Shown here: piece by piece, positions 40,809 to 44,471 of the stretch | Position numbering within the stretch: the first letter of the stretch is position 1 | Layout: every line of letters starts with the position of its first letter | Source of the DNA: Oscillospiraceae bacterium | Lineage (GTDB): Bacteria; Bacillota; Clostridia; Oscillospirales; JAAYXM01 | DNA: 44,471 nucleotides | Assembly (NCBI GenBank): GCA_015068085.1 | Contig: SVLF01000018.1 | Coordinates: forward strand, 1 to 44,471 | Direction: 5' to 3' | The notes under the pieces: generated by a model | The model's input: the letters and a program-made list of their open reading frames with translations, nothing else | What the model was told of the DNA's origin: nothing | The model's database searches: none | Translations under genes and position numbers: made by a program

Positions 40809-42215
40809 TTATATTCCGAGGAACTCGCGCATGGTTGCTATCATCTTGTCTGCGTGTTCTTTGCTCTCCATCTCGCAGAAAATACGGATAAGCGGCTCAG
40901 TACCTGAGAAACGTGCGATAATCCAACCGCCGTTTTCAAAGGTTACCTTAACACCGTCTGCACGGCTGACGCTCGCAATCTCCACGTCAAATTCCGGAAG
41001 TGCTTCTTCTTCATAAAGAACGCGGCGCATTTCCTCTTTCTTTTCAACGGAGAACTTTGTGTCAAACTCCATCATCTGCATATAGCCGTACTTTTCGTAA
41101 ATCTCTGCAAGAAGATCGGATAAGTGCTTGCCCGTTGTGCAAATCATCTCAACAAGAAGACTTGATGCAAAAATACCGTCCTTGCCCTTGATATGCCCGC
41201 GGATTGTGAGACCGCCGGAGGACTCACCGCCGATAAGCGCGTCCGTCTTTTCCATCATTCCGCTTATGTGCTTAAAGCCTACCGGAACCTCGTGGCACTT
41301 CTGACCGAAATCATCCGCAATGCGGTCAAGGATGCAGGTTGTTGCAACGTTTCTTACAACATCACCTCTCCATCCCTTATACTTTAAGAGATAGTAGTAA
41401 AGAAGCATCATAATCTCGTTCGGATGAACGAATTTTCCGTTCTCGTCAATGATGCCGATACGGTCAGCATCGCCGTCAGTACCGATACCGAGGTCATACC
41501 CTTCCTCAACAACCATATTGGAGAGCTTTGCAAGCGTATGAGCCGACGGAGACGGAAGACGTCCGCCGAAGAGCGTATCGTGACGCTCGTTGATAGTATC
41601 AACATCGCAGCGTGCAGTCATAAGAACCGTGGAAAGCGCAGTTTTCGATACGCCGAACATCGGGTCAAGAAGCACACGCATATTTTTTGCACGGATAGCA
41701 TCCATGTTTATCATACTAATTATACTATCAATATACGAATTATACAAGTCCGCAATTTTAATTATTCCTGCTGCCTTTGCTTTTTCAAAATCCATCTGCT
41801 TTACCGTAACGCCGGCTTCGATGCGCTTTTCAAACTCCTGCGTGATGGAGATATCTGCATCCCTGCCGCCTTCGATAAACACCTTAATGCCGTTATATTC
41901 AGCCGGGTTGTGGCTTGCGGTAATCGCCATACCATATGGTGTGCCGAGCGTTTTTACGCCGTACATAACAAGCGGAGTGGGGGCAATACGGTCAACAAAA
42001 TGAACCGTTACTCCGTTTCCTGCAAAAACCTCTGCAACCCACTGTGCCGCAAAGTCTGAAAGGAAGCGGCGGTCATAACCGATAACTATACCAACGTCCT
42101 TTTTGCCTTTTTCAATTATGTCGTCTGCGACTGCCTGTGCAAGAGAGACGATGTTTGACTTGATAAACTCATCGCCGATTATTGCACGCCAGCCGCCTGT
42201 TCCGAATTTAATCAT
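40809..42215 (-). CDS. Phosphoglucomutase/phosphomannomutase family protein
   Basis: 468-residue alpha-D-phosphohexomutase. Motifs in order: KFGTGGWRAIIGDEF at the N-terminus, catalytic phosphoserine loop ITASHNPAEYNGIKV near 97-111, Mg loop GTDGDADRIGI near 240, sugar loop GGESSGGL near 330, and phosphate loop RFSGTEPLIRI near 443. Interconverts hexose-1- and hexose-6-phosphates, feeding or draining the sugar-nucleotide pool together with the GalE-type enzyme and GHMP kinase in this operon. Confidence 0.93.
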   Translation of the reverse strand: MIKFGTGGWRAIIGDEFIKSNIVSLAQAVADDIIEKGKKDVGIVIGYDRRFLSDFAAQWVAEVFAGNGVTVHFVDRIAPTPLVMYGVKTLGTPYGMAITASHNPAEYNGIKVFIEGGRDADISITQEFEKRIEAGVTVKQMDFEKAKAAGIIKIADLYNSYIDSIISMINMDAIRAKNMRVLLDPMFGVSKTALSTVLMTARCDVDTINERHDTLFGGRLPSPSAHTLAKLSNMVVEEGYDLGIGTDGDADRIGIIDENGKFVHPNEIMMLLYYYLLKYKGWRGDVVRNVATTCILDRIADDFGQKCHEVPVGFKHISGMMEKTDALIGGESSGGLTIRGHIKGKDGIFASSLLVEMICTTGKHLSDLLAEIYEKYGYMQMMEFDTKFSVEKKEEMRRVLYEEEALPEFDVEIASVSRADGVKVTFENGGWIIARFSGTEPLIRIFCEMESKEHADKMIATMREFLGI

Positions 42216-42230
42216 TGTATGTAACCTCCT

Positions 42231-43346
42231 TTAATCTACTCTTACGCCGGTATCCTGAACGAGGATTTTCCCCGGATAACCGAGCTTTCCGACTGCTTCA
42301 ATGATCGCTTCCGCTTTATCGCGCGGAGCATAGACAAAGCAGCATCCGCCGCCGCCCGAACCATTTATCTTTCCGCCGTATGCACCATTTGCAATTGCAC
42401 AATCGAGGATTTTTTCAATCGTAGCGGTGGAAATGCCAAGACCGTCACGGAGATTCTTGTGATGAGCGTAAATAAGCGCGCCAAGCTCTTCGTCGATATC
42501 GCCGTCCTGATTTAAAAGCTCAATTCCCTTTTTGAGAATTTTGTAGTTGTCGATATTTGTAAGCACCTTCTTGCGGCGGAAATCATCGAGCTTGTCAACA
42601 AGCGAAACATCCGCGCCGCCGAAAGCAAGGTGGTGTATTCCTTCAATGCCGTATTCTTTAAGCATTTCAAGCCCTTCAAGAGTCGGGATTTTTGATGCCG
42701 CGAGAACGTTTAAGGTGTCCTTGCGCTCAAGCGAGTCAAACAGGATAAACGCGCCGGAAAGCGAGCGGTTTATCGGGAATGCCTCCGTGCCGTTTGCAAA
42801 CTTGAGGTTGATAAGCCCGCCGAGAGCGGATGCATACTGATCCATCATACCGCCCGGATGACCGAACTCTGCGACCTCTGCATCAAATGCAATCTGTGCA
42901 ATTTTATACGGGTCCTTTGCATCTGGATGTCCTATTCCTTCAAGAAGCGCCTTTACAATTGCAACGACCATCGTGCTTGATGAGCACATACCCTTGCCTA
43001 TCGGAATCTCCGAATCCATCTTGATGTCAAAGCCGCGCAGCTCATAGCCTTTTTTAAGCAACACATTTATCGTACTGCGCATAAAATCCTCATCGCTGTC
43101 GTAGACAATTTCTTTTGAAATGTCTGTAAGATATTCCTGATAGAGCCCCTCTGTATTTTCAACATTGAGGGTATCAAGCTTTTCATCGCGGATTTTTATT
43201 CTGATTATGCTGTCATCGCGGGGAGTTACCTCTGCCGAAAAACGCAGGTTGATTGCAACGGCAACGACCTCAAGACCGAGATAGTCCTGATGCTCGCCAA
43301 AGAGGCAAAGTCTTGATGGGTTTGAAACTTTAACAGTTTTACTCAT
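42231..43346 (-). CDS. GHMP-family sugar kinase (galactokinase-like)
   Basis: 371 residues. Galactokinase-type signature SNPSRLCLFGEHQDYLG near 8-24, the ATP loop PIGKGMCSSSTM (canonical PxGxGLxSS) near 115-126, catalytic-region GHPGGMMDQYASALGG, and C-terminal GKINGSGGGGCC. Phosphorylates a sugar at C1, probably galactose or a related hexose. No galT is in the cluster, so a full Leloir pathway is not shown; a pyrophosphorylase route or distant galT would be needed. First gene of the minus-strand operon GHMP kinase-mutase-epimerase-acyltransferase, divergent from an AraC regulator. Confidence 0.87.
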   Translation of the reverse strand: MSKTVKVSNPSRLCLFGEHQDYLGLEVVAVAINLRFSAEVTPRDDSIIRIKIRDEKLDTLNVENTEGLYQEYLTDISKEIVYDSDEDFMRSTINVLLKKGYELRGFDIKMDSEIPIGKGMCSSSTMVVAIVKALLEGIGHPDAKDPYKIAQIAFDAEVAEFGHPGGMMDQYASALGGLINLKFANGTEAFPINRSLSGAFILFDSLERKDTLNVLAASKIPTLEGLEMLKEYGIEGIHHLAFGGADVSLVDKLDDFRRKKVLTNIDNYKILKKGIELLNQDGDIDEELGALIYAHHKNLRDGLGISTATIEKILDCAIANGAYGGKINGSGGGGCCFVYAPRDKAEAIIEAVGKLGYPGKILVQDTGVRVD

Positions 43347-43477
43347 TTTTCAAAATCTCCTCTTGCAAAAAATGCTTTATTTGTGTATATTATAATTAAT
43401 AAGCTTTAATTTGTCTTTATATTATGTGATGTTTGATTTGCACTTTCGGACAATTCTGGTTTTACGGAGGTTTTTTC

Positions 43478-44356
43478 ATGGACGAATTTATTCCCACCCC
43501 GCTCTGCTGCGAGCTTGATGTTTCACACGTTGTTACGCTTCACGACTTTAACTATACGCCCGATTTTCTGTTCACGGGAGAAAGCCATGATTTCTGGGAG
43601 CTTGCATATATCCGCCGCGGAAGTGTAGGCGTCATGGCAGGAAGCACCGGTTATACGCTTGAGAGCGGCGAAGCTATATTCCACCTTCCGAATGAATATC
43701 ACAACATATGGGCAAACGGCGAAAGCGCAGAGGTTGTTATAATCTCATTTGTATGCAAAAGCCCTGCAATGCGTTTTTTTGAAAAGCGCATGATGTCTCT
43801 TTCCGAAGAAGAAAAAGAGCTTGTTGAAAGTCTCTTAAGGCTCGGCTTTGAAACCTTTACCGACCCACCCGATATTCTCTATCAGAAAAAAATGAACTTA
43901 AAGCAAGATGCCGCACGCGGAAATCTCCAGCTTTTAAAGCTGCGGCTTGAAGAGCTTCTTATCCGTCTTATGCAAAGCGAAGGGATAATAGACCGCCAGG
44001 CGCGAAAAAGCGTAGCGGCAGGAACGCGCAACGACCGTCTTATAACTGATTCTATAATAAAAGCGCTCACGGAGAAAATTTACGGAACAACAACGCTCGA
44101 CGAGGTCTGCGCCGGCGTGTTGTTCAGTAAAAGTCACCTGAAAGCGCTGTTTAAAAAGAACACGGGTTATTCTATTATGGACTATTACACCCACTTAAAG
44201 CTTGAACGCGCAAAAATTCTGATAAACGAAGGGAACCTTTCAATTTCCGACATTGCAGAGCTTTTGGGATATTCGTCAATTCATTATTTTTCACGTGTAT
44301 TCAAGGCTAAAACCGGCATAACTCCGACGGAGTTTAAAAATTCGAGTAAATCATGA
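43478..44356 (+). CDS. AraC-family transcriptional regulator
   Basis: 292 residues from the ATG at 43478, which GGAGG precedes by eight bases; the frame is open 15 codons more. N-terminal cupin-like pocket (about 25-105: FLFTGESHDFWELAYIRRGSVGV ... LESGEAIFHLPNEYHNIWANGESAEV, in parts), helical linker, then the double HTH over the last about 100 residues (TTLDEVCAGVLFSKSHLKALFKKNTGYSIMDYYTHLKLERAK ... SISDIAELLGYSSIHYFSRVFKAKTGITPTEF, in parts). Divergent from the GHMP kinase operon with a 131-bp shared control region, so it probably controls that operon in response to a sugar. Confidence 0.88.
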   Translation: MDEFIPTPLCCELDVSHVVTLHDFNYTPDFLFTGESHDFWELAYIRRGSVGVMAGSTGYTLESGEAIFHLPNEYHNIWANGESAEVVIISFVCKSPAMRFFEKRMMSLSEEEKELVESLLRLGFETFTDPPDILYQKKMNLKQDAARGNLQLLKLRLEELLIRLMQSEGIIDRQARKSVAAGTRNDRLITDSIIKALTEKIYGTTTLDEVCAGVLFSKSHLKALFKKNTGYSIMDYYTHLKLERAKILINEGNLSISDIAELLGYSSIHYFSRVFKAKTGITPTEFKNSSKS

Positions 44357-44380
44357 CTACCGGCCGTGCCGGTAGTTTGC
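44357..44380 (+). terminator. Short hairpin after the AraC gene
   Basis: CTACCGGC (44357-44364) pairs exactly with GCCGGTAG (44368-44375) across a 3-base loop, starting at the base after the TGA stop. Only TTT follows, so termination may be weak. Confidence 0.6.
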
Positions 44381-44387
44381 ACTGCCC

Positions 44388-44471
44388 CCTTAGGGCATAA
44401 TGCCGGCTGAGCCTATAGGCTCACCGAAAGGTCTGCCAACCGCAACGCTTTCACCGGCTTGCCCCTAAAGG
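44388..44471. repeat. Multi-stem palindromic element, truncated by window end
   Basis: Nested pairing is visible: CCTTAGGGCA (44388-44397) with TGCCCCTAAAGG (44460-44471, two bulges); GCCGG (44402-44406) with CCGGC (44454-44458); a perfect 16-base palindrome TGAGCCTATAGGCTCA (44408-44423); and GAAAG (44426-44430) with CTTTC (44448-44452). No open frame or gene is seen here. It is either a dispersed intergenic repeat or a structured RNA. Confidence 0.55.

Noticed and set aside
39869-43346. Complete Leloir galactose pathway
   Set aside because: No galT in the cluster; only kinase, mutase and epimerase types are supported.
1-44471. CRISPR array, tRNA, rRNA, transposase or prophage genes
   Set aside because: Read for regularly spaced direct repeats, cloverleaf patterns, rRNA signatures and transposase/integrase motifs; none found.

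Overview
The window looks like the chromosome of an anaerobic, Gram-positive gut-type member of the Clostridia (Firmicutes). The evidence is a Firmicute-style rimP-nusA-ylxR-ylxQ-infB-rbfA-truB-ribF order, an S-layer-homology (SLH) anchored giant exoenzyme, several lipobox lipoproteins, PucR/CdaR and AraC regulators, strong AGGAGG-type ribosome binding sites and A+T-rich sigma-A promoters. Base composition is moderate by eye, with an A+T-rich islet near 37.3-39.1 kb. A carbohydrate-degrading SLH-anchor lifestyle such as that of Monoglobus-like pectin degraders fits, but the species cannot be named from this sequence. I saw no tRNA, rRNA, CRISPR array, transposase or prophage gene.

Layout. (1) 1-3.8 kb, minus strand: a PucR-type regulator, ftsE, ftsX and a coiled-coil M23 peptidase cut by the window edge, which is a cell-division peptidoglycan-hydrolysis module. 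(2) 3.85-11.74 kb, minus strand: the translation/transcription operon rimP-nusA-ylxR-ylxQ-infB-(rbfA::nrnA)-truB-ribF from a clear promoter at 11.71-11.74 kb. RbfA and the DHH nanoRNase NrnA are fused in one reading frame. (3) 11.8-28.2 kb: a polysaccharide-utilisation region. It holds an orphan sugar-binding lipoprotein, a 592-aa secreted protein, a 2465-aa SLH-anchored heparinase II/III-like protein, a divergent AraC regulator, and a three-gene intracellular operon (620-aa putative glycosidase, GH28-like beta-helix protein, AGE-family epimerase). A 17-bp motif, CTTGTAAAATCACACAT, occurs upstream of both the giant lyase and the intracellular operon and is a candidate regulon operator. (4) 28.3-32.2 kb, minus strand: ddl-murI-DUF1934-ctpA, a cell-wall precursor and processing-protease operon ended by a strong terminator. 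(5) 32.2-37.3 kb: a small acidic unknown protein, a hemolysin III-type membrane protein, a DUF4430 lipoprotein overlapping an ABC exporter, a solute-binding lipoprotein whose two lobes appear in swapped order, and a flavodoxin. (6) 37.3-39.1 kb: an A+T-rich islet with an XRE regulator, a decayed second XRE gene, a SLOG-like protein and a toxin-less Phd-type antitoxin, bounded on both sides by hairpins with nearly the same arms. (7) 39.1-43.4 kb, minus strand: GHMP sugar kinase, phosphohexomutase, GalE-type epimerase and acyltransferase, with a divergent AraC regulator at 43.5 kb. (8) 44.36-44.47 kb: structured palindromic DNA running off the window.

How it fits together. The SLH protein and the SBP would bind, cleave and capture a polysaccharide (probably uronic-acid-containing) at the surface, and the cytoplasmic operon would finish the imported oligosaccharides. 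The most unusual signals are the shared 17-bp operator candidate, two REP-like palindromic elements inserted in frame inside the SLH-anchor coding sequence, the RbfA-NrnA fusion, the apparently circularly permuted binding protein, and the small regulator/SLOG/antitoxin islet.
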